NCBI GenBank assembly: GCA_023150835.1
Contig: JAKLKB010000013.1
Location: forward strand, 20,876 to 84,875
Length of the DNA stretch: 64,000 bases
From: Myxococcota bacterium
GTDB lineage: Bacteria; Myxococcota_C; UBA6777
Reading direction: 5' to 3'
Shown: positions 46,925-55,009 of the stretch, piece after piece
Numbering within the stretch: position 1 is the stretch's first letter
How the letters are laid out: every line of letters begins with the position of its first letter
Translations under genes and position numbers: made by a program
Notes under the pieces: model-generated
What the model saw: only the letters and a program-made list of their open reading frames with translations
Databases searched by the model: none
What the model was told of the DNA's origin: nothing

Positions 46925-48244
46925 CTAGCCACCAAACAATCGAAACCGAAAACCAATATCGACACGCGCTTGCCAATATCCCGCCGTCGCGAGCGCTTCG
47001 TCCCCTCGCCAAAACGTAAAACCACTCGGATACAACGCCCCCGACAACCAGACAAACACCGACCAACGCTCAGAAGGCGCATAATCCAAACGCAACCCCA
47101 TCCCTCCTCCCCCGCGCAACCGCCACAACAGCCGATCGCGAAACGCAACCCGCAACACATCCATCAACGTAAACAAACGCAACTCCCCTGAAAAAGGGCC
47201 TTCCCACAAACGCACACCCACTCCCACCATCGGCTGGATCTGCAAACCCATCCCCTCCGATAATCCGAGCCATCCGCACACACCACCACCCACAAATCCC
47301 AACCAACGCCCCCGCCCAACCGAGAAGACCAGAGATCCGCCCACTCCCACCGCAGGGAAAACTCCAAAAACGCCCATCCCTCCGAACTCTAAGCTACCCC
47401 ACCAAAGCGCGCCACCTTGCTGTGGCTCCAACCAAGGCCGAAGCAACGTTGCACCACCCACATCGACCTGCTCCGCCATCCATCGACGCATCGGTTTTGG
47501 CGGTCGCAACATCGGCAGAATGGGCCGTCGCAACATGGGTGGCTCTCTCCGTACCATCGGACGCGTTGTCGCCAACGCTAGACGCGGGCGCGTTGTCGCC
47601 CCCACAACTTCCCCCCGAACCCGAGGGAAACTCCGTCGAAACGCAGGCTTCGTGGTCGGGATCACACGCGGTATGACCGCGACCCTCCGTCCCTTCGGCT
47701 CTTTTGAAAAGCGCACAACCCCCCGCCCATTCGGCGGAGTGCGCTCTCTCGCCTTCGGCACGATCGGCACATCCTGCACCACCTTCCGTTTCGACGGTGC
47801 CTTGGGCAAAACGGACCGATAGCTGTCCAAAAAAGCTTGTGCAAACAACAACACCGAACGCACACGCGGACCACTCTCGCGATAATGCTCTGGCACTTGA
47901 TACACCCGCTGGATCTTGCGCCAGCGAAAAGTCAGATGCCCTTCGCTTTGGATCTGCAAGCGGATCGTTGCAGCGTCGATCCCTGCAACCAATAAAAAAC
48001 CACGCGACGACAACAGCCGCCGCAATCGCTCACCGCCCTCCTCCCCCAAATAGGCTGACTCTCCTTCCAGAAACAGGAAATAACGATCGTCTTCTTGAAC
48101 GTGCTTTCCCCACGCCCACCCCAAGCATACGCCCCAGACCACCCACCCCAAGCATACGCTCCAAACAAACCACCACTTTTTGGGCGCGCTTCTCCCACAA
48201 TGCTCTACAAACACTTCGACCTCTCGGGCGCTTTGCTGCTCCAT
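46925..48244 (-). CDS. Unknown envelope protein: one membrane helix and a barrel-like C-terminus
   Basis: The 439-residue product has a short cytosolic start (EQQSAREVEVFVEHCGRSAP), one Trp-rich membrane helix (WWFVWSVCLGWVVWGVCLGW, about 25-45), a periplasmic segment that includes RYFLFLEGESAYLGEEGGER, and a very Arg/Pro-rich linker (residues about 150-280). The C-terminal 170 residues have the alternating pattern and aromatic end (RVDIGFRFRLFGG) of a beta-barrel. Such a cytoplasm-to-outer-membrane-like layout in one chain is odd; the barrel reading is an inference. ATG at 48244 follows GAGAGGG. Confidence 0.6.
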   Translation of the reverse strand: MEQQSAREVEVFVEHCGRSAPKKWWFVWSVCLGWVVWGVCLGWAWGKHVQEDDRYFLFLEGESAYLGEEGGERLRRLLSSRGFLLVAGIDAATIRLQIQSEGHLTFRWRKIQRVYQVPEHYRESGPRVRSVLLFAQAFLDSYRSVLPKAPSKRKVVQDVPIVPKARERTPPNGRGVVRFSKEPKGRRVAVIPRVIPTTKPAFRRSFPRVRGEVVGATTRPRLALATTRPMVRREPPMLRRPILPMLRPPKPMRRWMAEQVDVGGATLLRPWLEPQQGGALWWGSLEFGGMGVFGVFPAVGVGGSLVFSVGRGRWLGFVGGGVCGWLGLSEGMGLQIQPMVGVGVRLWEGPFSGELRLFTLMDVLRVAFRDRLLWRLRGGGGMGLRLDYAPSERWSVFVWLSGALYPSGFTFWRGDEALATAGYWQARVDIGFRFRLFGG

Positions 48245-48426
48245 ACGCCCTCTCTTCACCACCGCGCAAGATCTTCTGCTTGATCTTGTACAACGCCTCG
48301 ACGCAAGATGCCTCCGCACGCCTTCATAACACACCCCCTCTTGCTCCGCCAATAGTTCGCTTGTCCAGTAATCGCCCCCCTCCCAACCCACCCACCCTCT
48401 CGATCAAACCCACCCACTCAACACCC

Positions 48427-48470
48427 CAAAAACAACAAAGCGACGAAAAGACCGAATCTTTCGCCGCTTT
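48427..48470 (-). terminator. Intrinsic terminator of the P13-like gene
   Basis: On the minus strand, AAAGCGGCGAAA pairs with TTTCGTCGCTTT (12 bp, one G-U) across a 10-base loop. It is followed by TTTGTTGTTTTT. It starts 37 bases after the stop of the 48507-49172 gene. Confidence 0.7.
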
Positions 48471-48506
48471 CAACCTCGATTGAAACAGAGGGCCTTCCGC
48501 ACCACC

Positions 48507-49172
48507 CTAGAAGGCAAACCGCATCACAGAAGCACTGTTTTGGAAGGAGCGATCCCCACCGTCATCATAGGGCCTTGCAGGAGCCCGATAGCTTGGCTGC
48601 GCCCGATAAGCCCGTTCGGCCCGACTGTTCACGCTGCTGACATGCACAACCACCATCACGATCCCTGTGATCCAACCCGCCAAACTCAACAGCGCTCCCA
48701 ATCCACCGAAGATCAGCGCTCCCAATCCACCACCGACCAACTGCAACGCCAACGTGATCGTTCCGCCCACATAATCGCCCGCCACCCAAGAACCGATCGC
48801 AAACGGCAAAAAGATATTCAACAACAACGGCCCTGCCAGTTCAATGCGTTTCGGCCCCGGCACAGTTTGTTGCTCGTGGCGGAGATCTTGGCCGCCCCGA
48901 TCGTATCCGCTGTGATCACCTCCGCGATCTTCGCGATGATAGCGATCCGTCCCCCCATCATCTCCGCGAAAACCACGACCATCACTTACCCAACGACCCG
49001 ACAACAGGCCGATTGCATTTGAATTCGCTTTCCCCATCACCCCTCGACGACTCGCTTTCTCCCACACCTCGGCTTTTCCCAACCCAGCCTTTCCAGCAGC
49101 CCATCCATCCACCGCCACTCCCAAAACAACGGTCATCACTAGCCCTTGCAACATCGATTTCTTTGCGTTCAT
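48507..49172 (-). CDS. P13-like small membrane protein with Gly/Asp-rich region
   Basis: The 221-residue product has a signal peptide (LQGLVMTVVLGVAVDGWAAG), then a Gly/Asp/Arg-rich disordered region (DGRGFRGDDGGTDRYHREDR). A hydrophobic domain follows with PLLLNIFLPFAIGSWVAGDY and two Gly-rich helices (GGGLGALIFGGLGALLSLAG, WITGIVMVVVHVSSVN). The last domain resembles that of Borrelia P13-family porins and related small proteins; this is recalled, not searched. The tail is Arg/Tyr/Pro-rich. ATG at 49172 has AGGAG upstream. Inner-membrane location is likely. Confidence 0.65.
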   Translation of the reverse strand: MNAKKSMLQGLVMTVVLGVAVDGWAAGKAGLGKAEVWEKASRRGVMGKANSNAIGLLSGRWVSDGRGFRGDDGGTDRYHREDRGGDHSGYDRGGQDLRHEQQTVPGPKRIELAGPLLLNIFLPFAIGSWVAGDYVGGTITLALQLVGGGLGALIFGGLGALLSLAGWITGIVMVVVHVSSVNSRAERAYRAQPSYRAPARPYDDGGDRSFQNSASVMRFAF

Positions 49173-49443
49173 GATCCTTCTCCTATTTGCGCTTCTTTGC
49201 GCTTTGCTTTGTTTTTCGCTCACAACTGTTTTTTGACTGGACATCTTGTGCAGTCGCAGCCCCCTAGAGCGAAGACAATGCCAAGCACCAAGCTCTCCCC
49301 TAACCCCCTCATCCCATCCATGTTTTTTCTCTCGCCCCCTCAAAAGATCACCGTTGCGGATCTTCTCTGACTGTCCGGCTTTTGCGCATCGCGTTCAGAT
49401 CATGAACACATCTGTCTCCCACACGCCCTTCTGAAAACGTCCA

Positions 49444-49977
49444 TCACATGGCTGATCGCGCTTCAAATAGCCTTCGATAGGCATCATACAACACCACCGA
49501 AACGGCATTTGCGATGTTGATCGAACGCACAGTATCCGGCAGGATCGGCAGATGGCACATCTGCGCATCAAACCGTGTATGCACCTCGGGCCGAAACCCC
49601 GAAGACTCACTCCCAAAAACAAACGCATCCCCGGGTTCGATCGCGATATCCCAAAATGACCGCGCTGTCCGCGTCGATAAAAACCAGCACCGCTCAGGCC
49701 GAAGTCGCGGGCCAATCACCGCGTCAAGATTCGGATACACCTGCGGATCAAGATGCTCCCAATAATCCAAACCCGCACGCCTCACACTTTTCTCATCCAA
49801 CGAAAAGCCCAACGGCTCGACCAAATGCAACGAAGATCCTGTTGCATAACACAAACGCCCGATATTCCCCGTGTTGGGAGGGATCTCTGGTTCCACCAGC
49901 ACCACATGAAATCCCGGTTGACAAAAAAATTCTGCCCGTCGCGCTGGGCGAAAGACTTGATCTCGATCCGATCTCAT
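49444..49977 (-). CDS. trmL: tRNA (cytidine(34)-2'-O)-methyltransferase TrmL (SPOUT family)
   Basis: TrmL methylates the ribose of the wobble base (C/cmnm5U34) of tRNA-Leu isoacceptors using SAM. The 177-residue product has the trefoil-knot SPOUT motifs: FHVVLVEPEIPPNTGNIGRL (motif 1), FVFGSESSGFRPEV (motif 2) and LPILPDTVRSINIANAVSVV (motif 3). Length is normal apart from a 20-residue N-terminal extension. ATG at 49977 is chosen because AGGAG lies about 9 bases upstream. The start overlaps by 4 bases the end of a candidate small gene. Confidence 0.93.
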   Translation of the reverse strand: MRSDRDQVFRPARRAEFFCQPGFHVVLVEPEIPPNTGNIGRLCYATGSSLHLVEPLGFSLDEKSVRRAGLDYWEHLDPQVYPNLDAVIGPRLRPERCWFLSTRTARSFWDIAIEPGDAFVFGSESSGFRPEVHTRFDAQMCHLPILPDTVRSINIANAVSVVLYDAYRRLFEARSAM

Positions 49978-50216
49978 CCAACCACACTCCTGTTTGTGAA
50001 CCCAACTTCTTCCTCTGCTCGATCATCCCACACAGAACCATCCAGAGCGGCCTCCACGCCTTCTGCCACTCCCCATCCATCAAACCGCTGCACCCACAGA
50101 GCGATGGTTCTCCAACCATCGGTCAAACCGAGCGTTTCGATATCTTTCTCAAAAGCGTCTCTTGTCCAAAAACAGATTTCGTTTATCTTGGACTTCTCAG
50201 CGCCCCAAACAGTCAT
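49974..50216 (-). CDS. Candidate small protein overlapping trmL (ATGA)
   Basis: From ATG 50216 an 80-residue, Trp-rich, mildly acidic protein can be read (TVWGAEKSKINEICFWTRDA, then GWRTIALWVQRFDGWGVAEG, ending GFTNRSVVG). Its stop overlaps the trmL ATG by the coupling pattern ATGA. The stretch is otherwise an empty 327-base divergent gap. No RBS is convincing and no family is recognised, so it could be chance. Confidence 0.4.
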   Translation of the reverse strand: MTVWGAEKSKINEICFWTRDAFEKDIETLGLTDGWRTIALWVQRFDGWGVAEGVEAALDGSVWDDRAEEEVGFTNRSVVG

Positions 50217-50304
50217 GCTTTGTATGCGGGTCCAAACAAGACCAAGCGCCCTTCGCATCAGCCCCACCGCAACAACAAAGCATGCCTTCCAAGAAAGGTC
50301 TCGG

Positions 50305-52071
50305 ATGCCCCTCAAGCTTACACCCGGAGAACAGATCGCGCGTGGCCGTTACATCCTGCGCCGCTACGTCTCTCGGGGCGCACACGCCGAGCTTTGGGAA
50401 GCCGAACAAACGGGATCCGAAGGCTTTCGGCGTCAAGTCGCCCTCAAGATCGTCGGAAACCGCGAAGGTCTCTCCGACCCCGCCCGTGATAGCCTTTTGC
50501 GCGAAGGACGCCTCGCCGCACGCCTCAACCATCCCAACATCATCCAACTCTACGACGTCGGACAAGAAGAACGCTTTGTCTACATCGCCATGGAATTCAT
50601 CCACGGTGCTGATCTCCGCCAATGTCTCCGCGCTCACCTCGATCAATACCAAAAAGCCGTACCTTGGTACATTGTCGCTCGCATCGGCTCTTTGATCGCC
50701 CGTGGACTCGAACACGCCCACAACCAAGCCGACGAAGACGGCACACCTTTGCGGATCGTTCACCGCGACGTCAAGCCCAGCAATATCCTGCTCTCTCACA
50801 ACGGCCTGATCAAACTCATCGATTTTGGCATCGCCAAAAGCCTCACCCTCTCCAACAACCGCTCCGTCGAATTCAAAGGCACCGTCGCCTACGTCTCCCC
50901 CGAACAGATCCGCAGCGAAGAACTCGACCACCGCAGCGACTTGTTTTCCTTCGGCGTCCTCCTCTACGAGATGCTCTCTGGAAAACGCCCCTTTGATGTC
51001 GGCGAAGGCGGCTTTGGTGCCGCGATGATCGCCACACTTGAACGTCAACCACCGCGACTCATCACCTTTCTCCCCGATATACCGCCCGAGATGGATCAAC
51101 TCATCTACACCATGCTCTCCAAAGATCGCAGCCTCCGACCCCACTCCGACCGCGAAGTTTATACCACCTTTGAAAATCTCCTCCGACAACACAAACTCGT
51201 CCTCGAACAAGAACACCTCGCCGCCTTTTACGACGACTTGCTCGGTGAAGACGATGCCACCGTCTACAACGTCCGCAGCGTCGAAGCCGCACAAGCCCTG
51301 CGTGCCATGCTCTCTCCACCCCCCTCCACTCCCACCGCCTTCAACCCTCCCCCCTCCACTCCCACCGCCTTCAACCCTCCCCCCTCCACTCCCACCGCCT
51401 TCAACCCTCCCCCCTCCACTCCCACCGCCTTCAACCCTCCCCCCTCCGCAACAACCAACACCTACCTCAAACGAAAGCTTCAAGATCCTCCGATATCTCC
51501 GCCCCCCTACCAAACCAACGATGACTCCCCCTCCGCACACCGCAGCGACACACCCAACGAATACTCCAGCGATGACGACGACGCAGGCGACGTCACGACC
51601 ACCCGATACGAACCCCTCTCCGAAGATATCCCTGTCTTCTCTTCCTCTCCACCCGAAAACCGCCTTCCCTTCGCTTCCTCAACATGGGAACCAAACAGCA
51701 TGACTCTTCGTGCCAAAGGTACTCCCCAAAGCGCCGTCCCTGTCGCCCTCGGCAAACGACAACGCACCCTCACCGACGACGCCAAACATCCCTACGCTGA
51801 AGATCTCGCCATCAATACACCCACCTCCCATCTCGAACCACGCTCACAAAAATCACCCCTGCCCGCTTCTCTCCCCTTCCCTTCGCTTGCTCCTCTCCAA
51901 CCTCTCCACTCACAACGCACCCTCTCTCCCCCTCAACACCTACCACCCGCTCAAACCGCTCCCTCCGCTCAAACCAACCAAGGCCCACAAGCCAAGATCT
52001 GGCCCTACCTCACGGGTGCGTTGATCTTGCTTGCCGCCTTCTTGTTCTCGTTCTTTTTCTTCCGTCGATAG
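50305..52071 (+). CDS. Membrane-anchored Ser/Thr protein kinase
   Basis: The 588-residue Hanks-type kinase has the catalytic domain at about 14-285: glycine-loop variant VSRGAHAELWEA, ATP Lys48 (VALKIV), IVHRDVKPSNILLS, LIDFGIAKSL, and GTVAYVSPEQIRSEE. The glycine loop lacks the usual G.G..G (reads SRGAHAEL), a variation seen in other Myxococcota kinases. After a helical stretch comes a Pro/Ser/Thr-rich linker with four PPPSTPTAFN copies (about 339-380). A single C-terminal membrane helix (YLTGALILLAAFLFSFFFFR) follows, so the kinase is cytosolic and anchored at its end. ATG at 50305 follows AAAGG. The longer frame from 49753 is not supported. Confidence 0.92.
   Translation: MPLKLTPGEQIARGRYILRRYVSRGAHAELWEAEQTGSEGFRRQVALKIVGNREGLSDPARDSLLREGRLAARLNHPNIIQLYDVGQEERFVYIAMEFIHGADLRQCLRAHLDQYQKAVPWYIVARIGSLIARGLEHAHNQADEDGTPLRIVHRDVKPSNILLSHNGLIKLIDFGIAKSLTLSNNRSVEFKGTVAYVSPEQIRSEELDHRSDLFSFGVLLYEMLSGKRPFDVGEGGFGAAMIATLERQPPRLITFLPDIPPEMDQLIYTMLSKDRSLRPHSDREVYTTFENLLRQHKLVLEQEHLAAFYDDLLGEDDATVYNVRSVEAAQALRAMLSPPPSTPTAFNPPPSTPTAFNPPPSTPTAFNPPPSTPTAFNPPPSATTNTYLKRKLQDPPISPPPYQTNDDSPSAHRSDTPNEYSSDDDDAGDVTTTRYEPLSEDIPVFSSSPPENRLPFASSTWEPNSMTLRAKGTPQSAVPVALGKRQRTLTDDAKHPYAEDLAINTPTSHLEPRSQKSPLPASLPFPSLAPLQPLHSQRTLSPPQHLPPAQTAPSAQTNQGPQAKIWPYLTGALILLAAFLFSFFFFRR
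51319..51447. repeat. 30-bp in-frame minisatellite in a kinase linker
   Basis: The unit CCCCCTCCACTCCCACCGCC...TTCAACCCTC is repeated four times without visible differences, plus a partial copy. It encodes PPPSTPTAFN. Confidence 0.92.
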
Positions 52072-52091
52072 GGCACCGTGTGGCCTTTTTT
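52071..52091 (+). terminator. Terminator after the kinase gene
   Basis: GGGCAC (52071-52076) and GTGGCC (52080-52085) form a short stem with one mismatch. TTTTTT (52086-52091) follows. Confidence 0.45.
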
Positions 52092-52157
52092 CTCTATCGC
52101 CCCCTTCAATAGGTCATTTTCGACGTTCTTCTGAGGCTGCGTGATCAAAGATCAGCA

Positions 52158-53777
52158 CTAAAAACTCAAGCGAAAGCGCAAGAAGACCTGATCGAGATCT
52201 TGAAATAGCGCCAACGTCGTTCCTTTGTTTCCGCGACCAACGACACCCCCAAGAGTGATCAACCCCGAATCAAAAGGCCGAAATTGCAGTTCTGCGTTGA
52301 CCAAAAACGCCAAACCTACACTCGATCCGTCGCCTTTGTCGCCCGATGTCGGCGTCGCATCCAGCTCTCCCCCCAAGGTGATCTGCAACATCAAACGATC
52401 TCGCCAAAACGGTTGACGTATCACCAAAAAGGCGAAGTGATGGAGCTTATCGAGAGCTTGTTCGTTAAAGAAGCCGAACAGGTATTGCAAGTTAAAGTAA
52501 AACCCGCCCGGAAAGGTGTATTCCAAACCTACAGTCACTTTCGGATACGGTGTGCTCGGAAACGAATCGGGACACGCTTTCTTTTCTCCCGCCTTCGGAG
52601 CAGGGCAAAACGGTTCTTTGCTCAACGGATTCAAGCGCTTTGACTGCTCAGGATCGTTCGCCACAAGGTTTGGCGCGATGCTCTGCGTGATCTCCAACGC
52701 AAAGCTCTGATGCGGAAGAAACAAACCTACCTCCGCCCACACACCCACAGGCCCCAAAGAAGTCGAAAAATCGAAGCCGATCACATGCACCCTCGGAAAC
52801 ACCAACTGCACATCCACATCCGTTGTCACGTTGATATCGCCCGTCACCGGGTCGGTTTTCCCCAGTTTCGTCGCCGTCAAATTGGAAGACGAAGGGATCG
52901 GCACATACAAACGCCCCCAAAAATAACTTAGCGCAAAACTCACCTTGTCAAAGACAAAAGATAACTTTCCAGCGGCTTGCATATTCTCGATGTTGAAGTC
53001 GACTTGCTGGACTTTTTCGCTCGAATTGACTTTTTCCAGTTTGAATCCCTTCGGAACCAACGAGTTAAAATCAAAGTCGATCGTCGCAACATCCCGAAAC
53101 AGCGAGATCGGCAACACCGCAGGAACATAATAGGGCTGCGCCACCAACGTCAGCGTGACATGCTCACCCATGTAAAACGACGCCTTGATCGCGGGCGTCG
53201 GCAAGCGCTCCTGAAAATCCAGCGGATTCTCCAAGTTAAACGGATTGAGGTTGTCCGTTGGGTTAAAGGCCAACGCCTTGCCCCATGCGATGCGTTGTTG
53301 GCCCACACGCAGATCGAACCACTCCGTCAGTTCCAAAAAGTCGATATACATCTCATACAGGCGCACGCTCAACGGCAAGACCTGACCGTAGTCTTGCAGA
53401 TCGTTGGACACCGTCGCCCGCGAAAAATTGATATTGCGAAACTGAACCCGCGCAACACCCGAGAGATTCTTGCTCACCTTGGCCGAAAGATTCAAAAACA
53501 AGCTGTTGGCGTTGCGATAATCAAAATAACGGCCCAAGTTGCTCGAAGTCGTAGAACCCGGCAAGATCGAAGGCGTCGTCTCGGGCTTCAATCCCACAAA
53601 CAAGTTACTTTCGAGAGAACCGCTAAACAGCAGCTTGAGTTCCGCCGACGCCTGTTTGGGTCCAATCACCCCACCCAAGATCAAAAAAACAGCCACAATC
53701 CAAAAGAAACGTCCCCGATACAACGAGGATCTCAAACACAAAAAAGGCATAACGCTCGCTCGATCGCACGTGAACAT
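52158..53777 (-). CDS. DUF1302-like outer-membrane protein of a lipid-export module
   Basis: The 539-residue product has a signal peptide (FFWIVAVFLILGGVIGPKQA, cleavage near ASA at about 45) and a barrel-like body with many amphipathic strands. RVGQQRIAWGKALAFNPTDN and LNPFNLENPLDFQERLPTPA are features I associate with DUF1302-type outer-membrane proteins. It ends in DQVFLRFRLSF, a canonical C-terminal Phe barrel signal. ATG at 53777 has AGGAG upstream. On the same strand upstream lie a LolA-like gene and an MMPL/RND gene, an arrangement I recall for lipid or hydrophobic-compound export. Confidence 0.82.
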   Translation of the reverse strand: MFTCDRASVMPFLCLRSSLYRGRFFWIVAVFLILGGVIGPKQASAELKLLFSGSLESNLFVGLKPETTPSILPGSTTSSNLGRYFDYRNANSLFLNLSAKVSKNLSGVARVQFRNINFSRATVSNDLQDYGQVLPLSVRLYEMYIDFLELTEWFDLRVGQQRIAWGKALAFNPTDNLNPFNLENPLDFQERLPTPAIKASFYMGEHVTLTLVAQPYYVPAVLPISLFRDVATIDFDFNSLVPKGFKLEKVNSSEKVQQVDFNIENMQAAGKLSFVFDKVSFALSYFWGRLYVPIPSSSNLTATKLGKTDPVTGDINVTTDVDVQLVFPRVHVIGFDFSTSLGPVGVWAEVGLFLPHQSFALEITQSIAPNLVANDPEQSKRLNPLSKEPFCPAPKAGEKKACPDSFPSTPYPKVTVGLEYTFPGGFYFNLQYLFGFFNEQALDKLHHFAFLVIRQPFWRDRLMLQITLGGELDATPTSGDKGDGSSVGLAFLVNAELQFRPFDSGLITLGGVVGRGNKGTTLALFQDLDQVFLRFRLSF

Positions 53778-53817
53778 CGAAAAGATCTCCTGATGTAGAA
53801 TTTGGAGTCGGTGGATA

Positions 53818-54090
53818 CTCAGAGAGGACTTACGCAGTTGGAGGGTGTTTTTGGGGTTTCACTCCACGCCCCACAAGGGAGCCCGGCTCTATGAACCCCG
53901 TGTTTGGCGAAAAGATCATCGGTTTTCAAAACAATCACTCTGTTGCTTGAACGGGCGCGAACACGGCTTTTTTTGGCAACCGCGTAAGCCCTCTCAGAGA
54001 GGACCTACGCCGTTGAGATGGTTTGTGTGGGGCTTTGTCCCACTCCCCACAGGAAGGCGAAGCCCTCTTGGCTGCGCTGCGCAGAGGCTC
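53818..54090. repeat. Interspersed repeat family B, two copies in reverse orientation
   Basis: GAGAGGACTTACGCAGTTGG (from about 53820) with TTTTTGGGGTTTCACTCCAC and CCCCGTGTTTGGCGAAAAGA, then GAGAGGACCTACGCCGTTGA (from about 53997) with GTGTGGGGCTTTGTCCCACT. The blocks are in reverse orientation to those at 1054-1210 and 13336-13478. It occupies the gap between the LolA-like and DUF1302-like genes. Confidence 0.68.
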
Positions 54091-54099
54091 CAAAAGCGC

Positions 54100-54882
54100 C
54101 TACAGTTCGAGATCACGCTTGAGATAACGCAGGCTAAACAGACGCGCACTCACACCTGTATTTAGCTGCATATCTTGGAGATCCAAGATCGTGCGATGTT
54201 GGCTTTTCATGTCTTTGACTTGGATCGTGGAGGGGATCGAGAAATCCCCGAACTTACGAAAACCAAGGCGCTCCATCCGCTTGTATTCTTGGTTTTGTGC
54301 ATCAAAGAAACGGATCTCTACGATCTGATGGTCATGTTTGCGCACCTTCATCTCAAAGCGCGTGTAAGACTTCGACATCCCCGCCTTCGGCTTCAACGTC
54401 ATCTGATAATGCTCCCCCTCCAACGTCGCTGAGATCACATCGTTTTCTTGGCCGTATTGGAGCGAACTCATATCATCAAACGAGAGATCCGTTCCCATAA
54501 ACGGCTGATTCTTGACGTGGGCTGCGATGCGACGGGTCTTTTGAAGCTGCGGCAAATACAAAAAGACGCTGGTTCCTCGGATCAAGACGCTGATCCCTGC
54601 CTCACTTGCGGGCGCTTTGAATTGGATCAGACGACTATCTGTTCCCTTTTGAAAAAAAATCGCCCGCCGCTCGCGCTTTTGGCCCGCTTTGTTGATCAAG
54701 GTGATCACCATCCGCGCCTTCATATCGCGGCCTTGCGCTTCGGCTTGATCCACCTTGTTTAACAATCCCGACCAATCCGCTTGCGGAAGGGCCTTTCCTC
54801 CCGCCTCCACCGTCCCACCAAAACCCCCAACCATCGCCAAAATAAACACTCCCCAACGAATGCCCAACCATCCATTTCGCAT
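54100..54882 (-). CDS. LolA-like outer-membrane lipoprotein-sorting protein
   Basis: The 260-residue product has a signal peptide (WGVFILAMVGGFGGTVEAGG). The body matches the LolA-like family often annotated as outer membrane lipoprotein-sorting protein: RDMKARMVITLINKAGQKRE, FKAPASEAGISVLIRGTSVF, LYLPQLQKTRRIAAHVKNQP, MGTDLSFDDMSSLQYG. The LPQL.K.RRI and F.G.DLS.DD blocks are diagnostic. It is probably a periplasmic lipid carrier between the MMPL transporter and the outer-membrane protein. ATG at 54882 has AAGGAGG upstream. No LolA retention motif is needed in this subfamily. Confidence 0.88.
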   Translation of the reverse strand: MRNGWLGIRWGVFILAMVGGFGGTVEAGGKALPQADWSGLLNKVDQAEAQGRDMKARMVITLINKAGQKRERRAIFFQKGTDSRLIQFKAPASEAGISVLIRGTSVFLYLPQLQKTRRIAAHVKNQPFMGTDLSFDDMSSLQYGQENDVISATLEGEHYQMTLKPKAGMSKSYTRFEMKVRKHDHQIVEIRFFDAQNQEYKRMERLGFRKFGDFSIPSTIQVKDMKSQHRTILDLQDMQLNTGVSARLFSLRYLKRDLEL

Positions 54883-55009
54883 CGTACCCGGACCTCCTTA
54901 TCCATGATCAAAAGAACACGAAACGCGGTGTGGCGGCAAAAAGACAAGGCAAGGGCGCAAGAACTCTCCCTCGTTCCCCTTTCCTCCCCCACACGCACGA
55001 GATGAAAAA

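Noticed and set aside
50197..51540. 447-codon minus-strand frame opposite the second kinase
   Set aside because: The plus strand has all kinase motifs in order. The minus frame is acidic and Gly/Val-rich in a codon-shadow pattern.
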